In this document: positions 32,224-44,790 of the stretch, piece by piece | How the letters are laid out: the number at the start of each line of letters is the position of its first letter | How positions within the stretch are numbered: the stretch's first letter is position 1 | Source: Montifringilla adamsi | Lineage: Eukaryota; Chordata; Aves; Passeriformes; Passeridae | Reading direction: 5' to 3' | Length of the DNA stretch: 64,000 bases | NCBI GenBank assembly: GCA_017590115.1 | Contig: JAGGNK010013670.1 | Coordinates: 1,010,016 to 1,074,015, forward strand | Notes under the pieces: generated by a model | The model's database searches: none | What the model was told of the DNA's origin: nothing | What the model saw: only the letters and a program-made list of their open reading frames with translations | Made by a program: the position numbers and the translations under genes

Positions 32224-33509
32224 GGAGGATCCTCTGGAATGACAAATGCCCACATCCCCTTGCCTGGGAAAACTGCTGGAAAGCTGCATTTCACTTCCCT
32301 GGGCACCAGGAGTGACACCTGAATTTGTGCACTACAGCACCCACAGCCACTGCAGCTTTGGCATTTCAGTGCTCCCAGAAGTTAATTGTTTAAAAAAGAG
32401 GAGCAGAGTCTTTTTAAATCCCAGCTCTCCCAGCTGAACTGCCAGGCTCTGCTGGAGCCCAGATGTGCCTCCTGAGCCCCCATCTGGCTGAGACCACATC
32501 CCTGCAGAGCACAGAGCTCCAGAGAGGTCTGGAGCTATCGTGGAACAAATCTGGGTCTTCCTAATGAGTATAGAGCTGAAATTCCTCAGTGCTCTGATGT
32601 TATCTGCTCAGCCTTGGCAGCGTGACAAGGACCTGATTATGTTGTAATAGCATAATGCAAAGATTATTACAGACTCATAAAAGACAAGTGCCTCAAAACC
32701 AGCATCCACAATACCTGGAGGCCCTGAGAAGGAGCTGAACACGCTGGGCTTTGTGCACTCCTAGCACAGAAATTACCTGCAGGATCTGACCCTGATCTGC
32801 TTGGAGGTTGCTCCTTTTTTATTATTTTATTGCCAGTAATGTACCAAAAGCATCTTGATCTCATTTTCCTATTACCATTTCTGTCAGAGCTGTAAAAATA
32901 AACCAGCATAAATAGCTCCCCAGGATTTTGATCTATTTTTCATGCACAAAAAGCCTTTGGAGGAAACGATCTACAGCTGGTTCTTCAGCCTAACAGATTC
33001 CATTGGGGAGTGGCAGGAGGAAGGGGAAGGTGCCAGGGAGCACTGGAACCATGAGAGGTGGTTCTGGAACAGAATTATTGATGCAGAGAGAGGCAGCAGA
33101 GGGATGGAGCAGCTCCTGAGCTGACAGCACCCAGCTCCATGGAGCTGCTTCCAGCCTTTGTGACTCCAGCACATCCCCCCTGCTCTGTGAGCTGTAATTA
33201 CAGATATTCCACCGTTCCTGATGGGGAGGTGCTGGGAGGGAGCAAATCTCCACCATGGATGTTCCTGCATGGACTGGCTGTGACTCTGCCCATCCTGCTG
33301 GGAAACTGCTCAAGGAATTTGTCAAAAGAGCAGCTCCTGGGTTTAGAGCAGGACAGTGCAGAGGGAGGGACAGAGGCAGGGTTTGGGTGTGGGGACTGGC
33401 TGATGTGACTGAGTAGGGACACACAGGGACATGCACGGACACACATGAGGTATTTTACACCTTGTTTGTGCTCAAAGCCACACTTATGATGTTTCCTAAG
33501 CTTGTCCCA

Positions 33510-33955
33510 CTCCCCTGCCATGGCAGGGACACCTTCCACTGTCCCAGGCTGCTCCAAGCCCCAATGTTCAACCTGGCCTTGGGCACTGCCAGGGATCCAG
33601 GGGCAGCCACAGCTGCTCTGGGCACCCTGTGCCAGGGCCTGCCCATCCTCACAGGGAGGAATTCCTAATTCCCAATATCCCATCCAGCCCTGCCCTCTGG
33701 CAGTGGGAGCCATTCCCTGTGTCCTGTCCCTCCATGCCTTGTCCCCAGTCCCTCTCCAGCTCTCCTGGAGCCTCTTCAGGCACTGGAAGGTTGCAACAAG
33801 TTCATCCCAGAGCCTTCTCTCCTCCAGGTGAGCATTCCCAGCTGTCCCAGCCTTTCCTCCCAGCAGAGCTGCTCCATCCCTCTGCTCATCCTGGAGCCTC
33901 CTCTGGGCTCCTCCAGCAGCTCCAGGTCTTTGCAGTGACAGAGCCCTGGGCACTG
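33510..33955 (-). mobile_element. CR1 LINE fragment
   Basis: CCATGGCAGGGACACCTTCC through AATTCCCAATATCCCATCC to CTGGAGCCTCCTCTGGGCTC. Confidence 0.92.
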
Positions 33956-35346
33956 TGAATCCCATCCAGCTGCCCATGGGTCAGACAGGAGGGAATGCCC
34001 AGAGCTGGTGTCTAGCAGAGTCAGAGGGAGCCAGCACCAAACCTGCTTTTGTGTCTTGCCAAGCCCCAGGGACACTGCAGTGCCACCAGCTGTCCCTGCA
34101 GTGATGCCAGGCAGGCCCAGCAGGATTTGGGACCCCTCACTAGGGAGGGGCACCAGGACGTGCAGGGCAGATCCAGATCCATGGGCTGTTCCTGCCACTG
34201 CCCAGCTGCAGGATGGACATGTCCAGCCAAGCTCCAAAGCAGATGGTTGAGAGCAGGAGCTCTGCCACAATTCTGCCACTCTCTCCACCATCTGCTTGTT
34301 TTCCCTGGCAGAGTTAAAATCCCCTCTCCAGTGGAGCCATCATGTCCTTGGAAATAATGAACACTTTGAAGCAGGGAAGTTTACAGTATGGAAGTTTAAA
34401 ACCTGAGAAATCTCTGTGGCTCTGAAAGTGACATCAGCAAACTCCCTGATAAGTGACTGTCACAGAACTCCCAAAAAGGATGTTAAAATTCCTGTAAATC
34501 CCTGGAAAAGCCCTGAGCACAGGCTCTCCTGGGTAAATGACCTCCTAACAGCTGCTCCTCCCATCCTGGTGGCACCAGCAGCTCCTTCAAGTGTGGCCAG
34601 CTCCTGAAACATCTCCCAGCAGGAAGAGCAGGCTCTGAGATGAGTTTTGATGGGAAATTTGGGGGCATTCTCAGGGTCACAACAGCTGATCTGTCCATGG
34701 AACACTCCAAGACCTTGGTGGCCATCTGGGCTTTCTCTTTCCTCTCCAGATGTTCCTGGTGAGTGGCCAGGACCTGTGCTCACTGTGAGATGTTGGTTTA
34801 ACAAAACCCACAGCATCTCCTTGGTGGAGACAAACTTTGGATGAGTGGCCACTGATTCCTGAGCCCCTGAACTTCTCACAGCAGCCAGAAATGCAACCTT
34901 TCCACCACCACAGTCAGGGAACAGCCCAGAGACAGATTTGGAGAGGCTGGAAGCAAAAATGTGTCTGATTGAAGAAGTTTTTTTTTTTTCCTCCTGCTCT
35001 GCACAGGCTGATTAAAACCAGAGCTGAGTCCCATTTTTATAATTAATGGCATTAACACTCAGTCTGATCTGGTTCTAAGGCTTGTTTGGATGTTAATTCC
35101 TGCCCTCCCTGAGCCCAGCAGCACAACTCCCAGGGTCTCTCCCAAGGTTTCAGCCTCCCCTAAGCAGAGCAGCAGGAGCTTTGTGCTGATCCCAGAAAGG
35201 ACCTGGGGAGGGCTGTTGCTGGGAAGGATGGAAGTTTCACAGGAAAGTCTCACAGATATTTGAGCTTGGCAGAAAGATCTCTGAATGCAGAACCTGAGAG
35301 TGGAATAGAGATGGAAGCAAGTTTTGATATAGAAGAACAATAGATG
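33956..35346. other. Intron sequence, no recognised feature
   Basis: Unique sequence with a poly-T run at 34978-34990. Confidence 0.6.
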
Positions 35347-35934
35347 TGTAAATTGACAATTGCTGAGCCAGTCCTACTGGACAACTAAGAAAGCAAAGGT
35401 AAGGTTGAGTTGGAAGGAGGTTTTATGATTTAGAGCAAAGGATATGTTGACCACAACCAAAAAAGATGTTTTTACCAAGTAGAAATAGGTCTTAGGAAAA
35501 GCAGAAAGCTACCACAGGCAAACAAACATGCCAATGTGGCAAGGAGAAAAAAGGTCTAAGAATTTCCCACTGCAAGAAAATTGAAAAACAACTTTAAGCT
35601 TAAACTGTAACATACTAACTCGTGACTGGATAGTAATGACCATAATATGGTGATGAGAGTAGTTATGATAGGCTATAGGTAATAGTAAAGGTATAGACTG
35701 GTCCTTCTGTATTAAGATGCTCAGCAAAGAAAAGTATATAATGCATTGTAACCAAAACTAAGGGTTCCCAGGCCTGCCTGCAGCTGGAGCTGACAGCTGT
35801 AGGTGCAGGCTCTGTCACCCACGACCCTGGACTGCTGTAACACCTTGGATACAATAAACTGCATTTTGAAGAGCTGCCCAGAGTCCCACATCTCCCATTC
35901 AGGCTCTTACTGGCGGTGCTGCATGCAGGTTACA
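35347..35934 (+). mobile_element. Solo ERV LTR
   Basis: Termini TGTAA...TTACA, a TATA box in AAGTATATAATGC near 35734, and poly(A) signal CAATAAACTGC near 35852, about 120 bp apart as expected. No target-site duplication seen, so the ends may be off by a few bases. Confidence 0.8.
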
Positions 35935-36969
35935 TCCCCCCTTAATGGACCTTCTGTTAGTGGATGAAAATGCAAAGGGATCTTGGTCAATCCATCCCCT
36001 TCTTGTCCCACGGTGAATTTATGTGCTTGCATTATTTATTGCAGTTATAGAAACACAGAGCTCAAAAAGCACCCCAGGTTTTCTGGCAGAGCAGCCTCAG
36101 GGGCCCTCCCTGAGCAAAACCCCACCCCAGCCACGGCAGGCAGAGCACATTTCAAATTGCAGTGTGGGATGACCCATGACAAGAGCACCTTCAGCACCTT
36201 CAGTCCCAGCTCCATGAGGAGATCTGAGGTGACAGCAGAGCCACCCCTGCACAGCCACAGCCACCTCTGCCACCTGCAGCTGCCCCCGTCCCACCCATGT
36301 GTCCCACATATGGCAGGGAAGGGCTGACTGAGCTGATCCTGGCACAGCTGGTCCAGTGCTGGGCCTTGGCTTTGGGCTGGAAGGGGATCCCAGAGCTCCC
36401 TTCCAGCCTGAGTTATCCTACAATTCCTCTGAAGAGATGCCTGACACGGATGTGTGGAGGTCCCACTCAGGGCACGGCTGGGGCAGGGAGGGAAGGTGTG
36501 AAATCCTGTCTTGGTTCTTCCCCTGAGCAGCCTGACAAGTTCTTTCTGTGCTGTTTATCTTTGTCCTCTCCTTTTCCAGCCCCTGACTGGGGCACAGTCA
36601 GGAGGACAGAGCTGTCACAGCACTGGCAGTCCCACCCAGCTGGGGCCTGCTCAATGTCCTGGAATAGCAGGAATTTTTCTTTTAGGGACATTTTAAACTT
36701 CAGTGTCTATTCCAGATGTTCCAATCTCCATCTCCACATCCTGTGAATTATCCCAGGTGAGAAGATCCTTTCAGAAACTTCTCCAGGTTAGATTACTCTG
36801 CACCATTTAGGAGCTCTTTTTAATTTCCCTCTTCCCAAACACTGTGAAGTAACTCGTGGACAGTCAGTGCCCCCAGGTACCAGAGTGAAGACCTGCTCTG
36901 GGATGTTTTCCATGTTCCTCAGAGCACAGAGGAGATGGGATCATCCATTGTGTGAAGCTGAGATGGATC
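35935..36969. other. Intron sequence, no recognised feature
   Basis: Unique; open frames on both strands are unsupported. Confidence 0.6.
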
Positions 36970-37027
36970 AGGAGATAAGGTTTAATGAACCTTTCTAAAT
37001 TTTTGGAAGCGAGCATCATTTCTCACA
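36970..37027 (+). mobile_element. LTR fragment (same family as 37836-38246)
   Basis: GGAGATAAGGTTTAATGAAC..CTAAATTTTTGGAAGCGAGC..TCTCACA: the R/U5 end only. Confidence 0.78.
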
Positions 37028-37835
37028 CCATCCTTGGTACCCCAGCCCTGGCACAGCCCCCAGAGCTCCTGGGCTGTCTGGGCAGGCTCTGCTCCCCACT
37101 GAAGCCGTTCACAGTAGAGTCCCCAACCCATGTGCAGAACCTTGGTGACACCAACACCCAGAGGCAACAAGTGCTGGGTTCTGGACCTGGACACAAACCC
37201 AGCAAGGCACTGCTGCTCCTCCAGGGCTCCTGGCATGTCCAGCAAGGGGACATGGGACAGCCTTCTCAGGGACAACAGCCTGGACAGATTGTCCCACCCC
37301 GTGGGGACAGAGTGGCTCTGCCAGCAGATGTGATGTCCTCAGAAAGCAGCAAGTCTAAAGCTCTTTGTGATGCCACCCACCCTCCTGGCCAAGTTCCTGG
37401 TGCAAACCTGTTTAGGGATTTCTCCATGTGAAGCCCATGGAGGAGACATTCCTGTCTGGACTAATATTTTGGAAGTCACTTGGTAGCCCTTGGGGATGGG
37501 CAAGGCTGGGCGGAGCTCTCTGATGGGCTTTTGTGAGGCACCAATGAAGGACAAGATCGAGGCCCAGAAGAGCCCCCTGCCCTGGGGGATGGGTGGGTGC
37601 CCTGCACACCCCCAGCCTATTCCACCTCTGCACCAGGAGAAGGGCTTTGGGAAAGACACTGGGAGAAGGACCAGGGCAGGAGGCTGCAGGACATCCCCAC
37701 AAACAGGGCCAGACTGTGCCCTGTTATTTTGGGCTGAGAGGCTGCTAAAGGTGGGAGCTCCTGGTGTTCCTGTCACCACTTTAATTCATTCTGTCACATT
37801 TGTCACCTTGTATATGGAAATCCCTTCCAATACAG
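37028..37835. other. Intron sequence between two related LTR pieces
   Basis: No repeat or exon recognised. It lies between inverted copies of one LTR family. Confidence 0.55.
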
Positions 37836-38246
37836 TGTGAGAGATGCTACTCACTTCCAAAAATTTAGAAAGGTTCATTAAACCTTATCAAAAATACAAC
37901 AGAAGACTGAATAGAGAAAATATTACAGCACTGGGAGCAGAGGATTTTCCCCACCATGGGCTCACCCACACAATGGAGGTTTCACCTTTTAACCCTTTGG
38001 CCTCTCCCAAAGTTCTCCTCCTTCCCTGCCCAGGGCTGGAGATCACTGCCGGACACCTTGATTGGAGCTCAGGTGCTGCCATGGTAACGAGTGACCCTCC
38101 CAAATGTCCCAAACCCAGGGCACCCCTGATAACAGCACAAGGGGGGTAAAACACAACTATAAATCTATAAGACTTCTCCTAACATACATACAGGATATCT
38201 GCCTTTTAATTGTGAGAGCTGCCCATGGCATTGCTCATCTGTCACA
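37836..38246 (-). mobile_element. Solo ERV LTR, fullest copy of its family
   Basis: Minus strand TGTGACAG...CTCTCACA, 411 bp, with TTTTTGATAAGGTTTAATGA near the 3' end. Flanks (TACAG / AGGGC) do not match, so the target-site duplication is lost or the ends are misplaced. Confidence 0.8.
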
Positions 38247-38715
38247 AGGGCTTGGAATCCTCCAATGAATAATGAAATGAAAAATGAAAAATCAGGTCCT
38301 TCCAAACAGGAGGATGGTGGTTACCCATCCCCTTCCAAATTCTGCTTCATCTCAGGGAGAATTTCATCTTGCTCTGAGTCCCTCTCAAGCTTTGCTCCTG
38401 TCTCTGCCAAGCACTCCCAGTCACTCACACGTCTTGAGCCGACTTTCATTAAATTGAGATTAAAAGGACTTTCTCCACAGACAAAATCATAAAATAGAAA
38501 ATGTCTCATTTCAGCTTTTTGCTGCAAATCCGAGCCTTGCCATTCAAGGGCACCCAGCACTAATAACTTCCCTGCGGAAGCAGCTCCTTCTATTTGGTTC
38601 TTTCAAACAGCAACAGAGGCTCCAAAACCCAGAGCAGCAGCCCAGGACACATCCTCAGGCACAGATTTACAGCCAGACCCCAGGGAAGGGCTGGGGCTGG
38701 GTCAGGGCAGGTTTA

Positions 38716-38925
38716 GGTTGGGCTGCCCAGGGAAAGGTTCTTCCCCCAGAGGGTGCTGGGCACTGCCCAGGCTCCCCAGGGAATGGGCACGGCCCCGAGG
38801 CTGCCAGAGCTCCAGGAGCTCCAGGGATGCCCAGGGTGGATTGTTGGGGTGTCTATGCAGGGTCAATCATCGCTGTGGGTCCATTCCCACTCAGGATGTT
38901 CCATGATCCATGACTTTACCTGTGA
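38716..38925 (+). mobile_element. CR1 LINE fragment (3' end)
   Basis: Near-duplicate of the copy at 82-274. It ends with CACTCAGGATGTTCCATGAT. Confidence 0.87.
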
Positions 38926-40457
38926 GACCCCACAGCACCCTGAAAACAAAGGATGTGAACATCCCCAGTCTGCTCTCACACTTTTCCCTGACAGGGATTT
39001 GCTGTGAATTCAGTCTGCTCATGTCTGAAAAACAGAGATGAGTCAAAAGCATCTAAAAACTTTACCTTTAAAAATCTGGAATGTGGTGATTCCAGTGAAA
39101 TTCTGCCAAAAAGGAAATGGAGCATTTCAGTAGAATGGATGGAGCCTCATTTAGAGCTCATCAGAATGGAGGGTGTCTGCATTTCTGGGTTTGCATGAAG
39201 TTCAAAACCCTCAATAATTGATAATAAAAGTGAAATGGAGCAAAATTTCAGATTTAGTGCAACCAAACATCCTCATCAACTCTACATTTCTGAACTTCAG
39301 TTTGGAAACTTTTCAGGGTTTTTTTCTGAAATGCATCTGCAAACCCAAACAGAAATGATGAGTTTTGGAAAGCTGAATGTAGGACGTGGGCAAGGCAGAA
39401 GGGACAATGGGCAGTGCTGTGTCCTCGCACCAAAATTATGACTCATTCCTTGCTCGTTTGTTTCAATTTCAACACTAATTGTTATTAGTCCCTAATTCAT
39501 CAGCATCCCTGGGCTTGGCATGAGTGTAAAATAACAAATATAGAAATTTCCTGTGAACACACAAAACCAAAAGAGATGGAAACAAAGCAGAAAATTAGAA
39601 GATCCCACTTTAATTGCTCCCAGATTTATCTCCAAATTTTTCTGCTGGAGAAAGTGCTCATTGCTACAGCCTTGGGGATGATTGTGGTGCATCCCTTTGC
39701 TCCTGCAAAGTCACACGGGAAAAGAACTTCTCCAACACTGCTCACATTTTGCAAGTCATGCCTGTATGCTGAGGTTATTTTATTTTATTTTATTTCTTTT
39801 ATTTTATTTTCCCTGTGAGTTTCCAGGCAGCCTTAAAGTCACTGCAGGACTTAAAGCAATGAAAAGCCTTCAACCAAATTCCCTTTAAAATGAGACCTGG
39901 GCCACGTTCTGGCTCCAAATTACCCTTGGAAAGTGTGAGCCAAGTCCCTAAAGGAAAATGGAAACATTTCCATGCACTCCAAAGGCCCTGGGCACAATCC
40001 CAGCCCCTGAACCCAGCAGTGCCAATGCCATCAGCAGTGCCCACCAGGGCTGCCACTCCTGGCACAAAACGCTGGCAAAACTTTTTGTTTAATTAAAAGG
40101 AGCTGCTGGGAGCCCCTCTCAGCTCTCCACTGGTTTAACTGGAAGCTGTTCATTGACCTCCCCTGGAAAGGAGCTCTGCCAAGCACAGTTATCCACATCC
40201 TGCTGGAGCAGGGATAGATCCTGCCTGCAGCTCCCATCTTCCTCACTGCCCTGCTCAGACAGGGACAGGCTGGGCTCCTCCTGCTCCTCCCTGCAATTCC
40301 AGGCTGTTCCAAGCCTCCTGTCGAGGCACAGACTCCTTCCACCCCCAGTGCTCCCCCTGCATTTCTAATCAAGGACTTCTTGCTGAAAGCACCAGGACAG
40401 AGTAGCTGAATTCCTGTTTCCAGCCCAGCCCAGAGCCCACGGAGCTGCTGGAAAATT
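38926..40457. other. Intron sequence with a TTTTA microsatellite
   Basis: AT-rich unique sequence (39000-39900), no exon recognised. Confidence 0.6.
39777..39811. repeat. (TTTTA)n microsatellite
   Basis: About seven units with one TTTCT interruption. Confidence 0.92.
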
Positions 40458-41215
40458 CACAGAATCACAGAATCACTGGGTTGGAAGAGACCTCCAAGAT
40501 CATGGAGTCCAGCCCTGTGGCAGCAGCTCTCTGGCCACAGAGAGTGGGCACAGACTTTCCCAGAAAAAACCTGGGAAGCTGTGTAGAAGCTGTGAGAAAC
40601 TTAGAAGAAGAGAATTCAAATGATTATTATCTCTCTTTCTGTAACCATTGTTTATAGATATGGTTCTCTAGAGTGTGTTATTGATAGCCACCAATAGTGT
40701 GTGAGAGGTTTTCACTTTGAGACCAATCAATCATTGTTTCTATAAGAACTAGCTTTCTAATAATAAAGTGTCTTTCTTGCCTTCTAAATCATAGAGTTAA
40801 TGCTAATTATTACCCAGCTGGGGGCTTGCTACCACACAACCCAGCCCCAACACCTCAACTAAACCCTGGCACCCAGTGCCACATCCAGGCTTTGTTAAAC
40901 ACACCCAGGGATGGTGACTGCACCACCTCCCCAGGCAGCCATTCCAGAACTTTATCACCCTTTCTGTGAAACACTTTTTCCTGATATCCAACCTATATTT
41001 CCCTTGGTGCAGCTGGAGACTGTGTGCTCTGGTTCTGTCAGTGCTGCCTGGAGAAAGAGCCCAGCCCCAGCTGAGCACAGCCACCTTTCAGGAGCTGTGG
41101 AGAGTGTAAGGTCACCCCTGAGTCTCCTTTTCTCCAGGCTGAGCACCCCCAGCTCCCTCAGTGGTTCCTCACTGGGTTTCTGTTCCCAGCCCCTCTCCAG
41201 CCTCGTTTCCCCCTC
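40458..41215 (-). mobile_element. CR1 LINE fragment split by an LTR
   Basis: The 3' end is at 40458-40515 (CACAGAATCACTGGGTTGG) and the remainder at 40837-41215. Joining the two across one 6-bp duplication restores the text of the inverted copy at 49248-49625. Confidence 0.94.
40516..40836 (+). mobile_element. Solo ERV LTR inserted in a CR1
   Basis: 321 bp, TGTGG...CCACA, flanked by CAGCCC (40510-40515) and CAACCC (40837-40842), a 6-bp target-site duplication with one change. AATAAAGTGTC near 40762 is the poly(A) signal. Confidence 0.93.
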
Positions 41216-41636
41216 TGGATGTTCTTAACAGAAAGGCTCAGGTGTGGTGTCCCCAAAGCTGCCCCAGCCCGGGGAGCAGAGCACAGGTACAACACACACA
41301 GCTCCTGTATCAGTGTTCAGTGATAATGGGGCTTTGTGTGTGCTCAGCAGGCATTTAATAACTCACCTTGTTCTCATTTGCTCTCTGCTGTCTGTCATGG
41401 TTTGGGTGCTTTTAAATGTCTTCACAGCTATTTAGAATTACTCATCCTTCTGCAGCATGAAATGAGAATCTGAGCTCCAACTGCTGGGACAGAGCTTGTC
41501 ACTGATGGGTTTCATCTCCTCTAATTACTGCTGAGACAGATGTCTCCAGCACAGAGCCGTGACTCAGCTTCCAGGGACCCACATTCCACGTGCTCCAGAA
41601 AAGCCAGCAGGAAAACTTCTCCTTGTGGTTTGAACT
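41216..41636. other. Intron sequence, no recognised feature
   Basis: Unique sequence; nothing identified. Confidence 0.6.
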
Positions 41637-41880
41637 GCCAGAGGGCAGGGATGGATGGGATAGTGGGAATTAGGAATTGTTCCCTGGGAGGGTGGGCAGG
41701 TCCTGGCACAGGGTGCCCAGAGCAGCTGTGGCTGCCCCTGGATCCCTGGCAGTGCCCAAGGCCAGGCTGGATGGGGCTTGGAGCAGCCTGGGACAGTGGA
41801 AGGTGTCCCTGCCTTGGAGGGGTGGGATGGGGTGAGCTTTAAGGTCCCTTCCACCCCAAAGGACTCCAGAATTCCATGAG
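41637..41880 (+). mobile_element. CR1 LINE fragment (3' end)
   Basis: TGCCAGAGGGCAGGGATGG to GACTCCAGAATTCCATGAG. Confidence 0.92.
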
Positions 41881-42798
41881 GGTGTTTGGGGGTGATCTGC
41901 CTAAACCCCAGCCTTGTCCTTCGCCAGGAGTCCAAGCCCAGCCTGGAGAGTGAGAATGGGGCTGGCACAGAGGTCCCAGCAGCAATCCCATGGGCAAGGC
42001 TCAGCCCAGACAACCCACCAGGCACCAGGAACTCCATTTCCATGAAAATACCACCTGGAAACTCCTTTCATCCTTAGCAGTCCCAGATAAGGCACCAGAG
42101 CAGAACAGAGGCACAGGCACTGCTCTCCTGGAGCTTATCCAGTCTGCCCACTGCAGTGACTTACTGGGAGCACTGGGAAGACACACAGGCTTAACTGTGG
42201 AGGCTGCTCACCAGGCCCAGTGAACCCTCCAAGGTGGCAATCAGCCTCACACCAGCTGATTTAACTTCTCCCCAGCTGCACAACAGAGCCAGGATTCCAC
42301 TCCACCTGCCTTAAACCAGACTTTGCTGGGTCCCACACGTGCTGCACAAAGCACAGCAATCCTTGGTGCTGCCAATGGCATCTGTGATGGTGGCAGAGGG
42401 ACTTGGGCCTAGTCCCAGACCTGTAAAATCCCTTAAAATGAACTAATAGCAGCTGTTAAACAAATGTGGGATTCAGAGGCAGGCATTAATTTCTGCATAG
42501 TCAGGGGTCACAGCCCACATCATCTGCAATCCACAGTTAAGGGGTGTTCAACTCTCTCCAAAAGGCAGCAACAATTATTCAGGACAATGAAATTGTAGTT
42601 GCTGTTTTTCTCAGAAGTGCTTTGCTTTGCCCAAACCCCATTGTTGTATTTTGTTTTCACACTGGTAGTGTTTCCCTTTCCTGCATTTTCTAAATGAAAA
42701 CCAAACCTCAGAGTTTTCACACCCCAAAAAAGGAAAAGAAAGCTGAAAACCATTCCTTTTCTCATTTTCCCTTCCTGCTTTGGAGAGAAACTTTACCA
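41881..42798. other. Intron sequence, no recognised feature
   Basis: Unique sequence; nothing identified. Confidence 0.6.
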
Positions 42799-43030
42799 GC
42801 CAGAGGGCAGGGATGGATGGGATATTGGGAATTAGGAATTCCTCCCTGGGAGGGTGGGCAGGCCCTGGCACAGGGTGCCCAGAGCAGCTGTGGCTGCCCC
42901 TGGATCCCTGGCAGTGCCCAAGGCCAGGCTGGACATTGGGGCTTGGAGCAGCCTGGGACAGTGGGAGGTGTCCCTGCCCATGGCAGGGGTGGCACTGGGT
43001 GGGCTTTAAGGTCCCTTCTAACCCAAACCT
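42799..43030 (+). mobile_element. CR1 LINE fragment (3' end)
   Basis: CAGAGGGCAGGGATGGATGG to GGTCCCTTCTAACCCAAACC. Confidence 0.93.
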
Positions 43031-44594
43031 GTCCCTCCACTTGTGTCCCTCCCACCCCACAGCCAGCCAGCTGTGGGGGCAGACACAGAGATTTCCAGGG
43101 AGGTGAGATGGGGATCACAGAGCTCACCCACACATGGGATTGTTTAGGAAGAGCTTAGGTGGGGCACTCCACACTCCTGGGTCTCTGGAGATGCTCCTGG
43201 CAGTGCCTGGTGGAAGCAGCATTTTTTAGGCATAAGGCAAGGCCTATCAAAATCAATACAAAATTCCTACAAACCTCACCAGACACTGAATAAGGACTAA
43301 AATATTCAGTCACCAGCAAGAAGGCCAAACTGTAATTAAGTCCTTATTAAGCAGAATAAACAGATTAACCTAGGAAAAAAAAAAAAAAGAAGAAAAGCTT
43401 TTGTCTTTGCTGGCTGGCCGCATGCACGGAGGATGAGAGGCCTGTCCTGTGCAGGGCCAGGGAGGCAGGTGGGAGCAGCAGAGTCAAACTCCTCCAAAGG
43501 CAGGGATTTCTTGGAAGAGCTTTTAAGCTGTTTTTGCCTTGGCTGTGCACAGGAAAGGCCGCTGGTCCCTATGTCTCCCTGCTGTGGAGGGAGAGGGAGG
43601 CAGCACCCAGCTCCCTCCTGCACTAATGAGGCTCATTAAGACCAAACAGCTAATTTCTACACAACTCTGTTCCAACAGATGCCATGGCACAGACTCTGCC
43701 TGCCCTAAACCCAGGAACTGAGCCGAGCATGCAGGCCCAGGGCTGTTCTACCCCTGCTGGTACCTGCAGAAACAACCCCAAACTGCACAGACGCTCACCC
43801 TGACAGTCACCCTGACAGTCACACTGTCACAGCCACTGCTGGCCAAACAATTACAGGTTTCTGAGCTCATCCACACCACAACATCAAATCAAATCTCTAG
43901 AACAGCAGGAAATCTGCAGGGAAGGATGGGAAGAAAACATCTTTGAAAACTCCAACGGTGACTCAGTCGAGGAGTGCAAGGACTGGTGAGAACTGGATGC
44001 TGAGAGGATGTAAAAACCAGAATAATGAGCCCCAAATCTCAGAGGTTGAGCAGTGAAGCCATGACTCACATGTCTGGGGGGTTCCCTCAGGCAGCACCCA
44101 CTGACACCCCTGAGAAGGGCAGGTCCAGGGACCCCGGGCACTCCTGAGACTCTCCATGACAAGAGCCACCAAACTGAAGGAGGAACCAAAAATCCAGAGC
44201 TGGGCAGATCAAATCTGGCAGTCTCTGATCAGCTTCATGTGATTTCACTCTGACTCTTAAATCTGTTGGCTTCAACCCACGGTGAAAAGACACATTCCAA
44301 GGAAAGGCATATTCTTACAGGGCTCTGCTCTGCCATCTGCAAATCATTATTCCTCCTTCATAAAAATAACTAAGTGCAAAGGGCTACAAGAGGAGGAACA
44401 AATTCCTTAGTTCCTTCCAACAAGAATTTTTACCAGCAGCCAAAAAGGAGGAGAAAAGACCTGGGTGCAGCATGTCCACTTCCAAAGCCGAGGGAAAAGG
44501 GGAGCAGGAAAAGAGCAGAAAATGTCTGCAGGAGTACAACACATCCCAAACCCCCCCAGAGCACTGAACTGACAGAGGAGGGGATCAGATACTG
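43031..44594. other. Intron sequence, no recognised feature
   Basis: Unique sequence with an A-run at 43375-43389. At 43798-43835 there is a short CACCCTGACAGT duplication. Confidence 0.6.
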
Positions 44595-44790
44595 GGGAGA
44601 AATTCTTCTCTGGGAGGTGGTGATGCCCTGGCACAGGGTGCCCAGAGCAGCTGGGGCTGCCCCTGGATCCCTGCAGTGCCCAAGGCCAGGCTGGACAGGG
44701 CTTGGAGCAGCCTGGGACAGTGGAAGGTGTCCTTGCCCAAACAAGGTGGTTTTTAAGGTCCCTTCCACCCCAAACCATTCTGGGATTCTG
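44595..44790 (+). mobile_element. CR1 LINE fragment (3' end)
   Basis: GGGGAGAAATTCTTCTCTGG to ACCATTCTGGGATTCTGGG. Confidence 0.9.

Larger units (their letters stand above)
29613..33509. other. Intron sequence with two minor repeats, no gene recognised
   Basis: About 3.9 kb of mostly unique sequence. It contains the GGAACTCTTGA array and the 31838/32141 pair listed separately. AT-rich motifs (TGTAATAGCATAATGCAAAG) occur near 32640. Confidence 0.6.
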
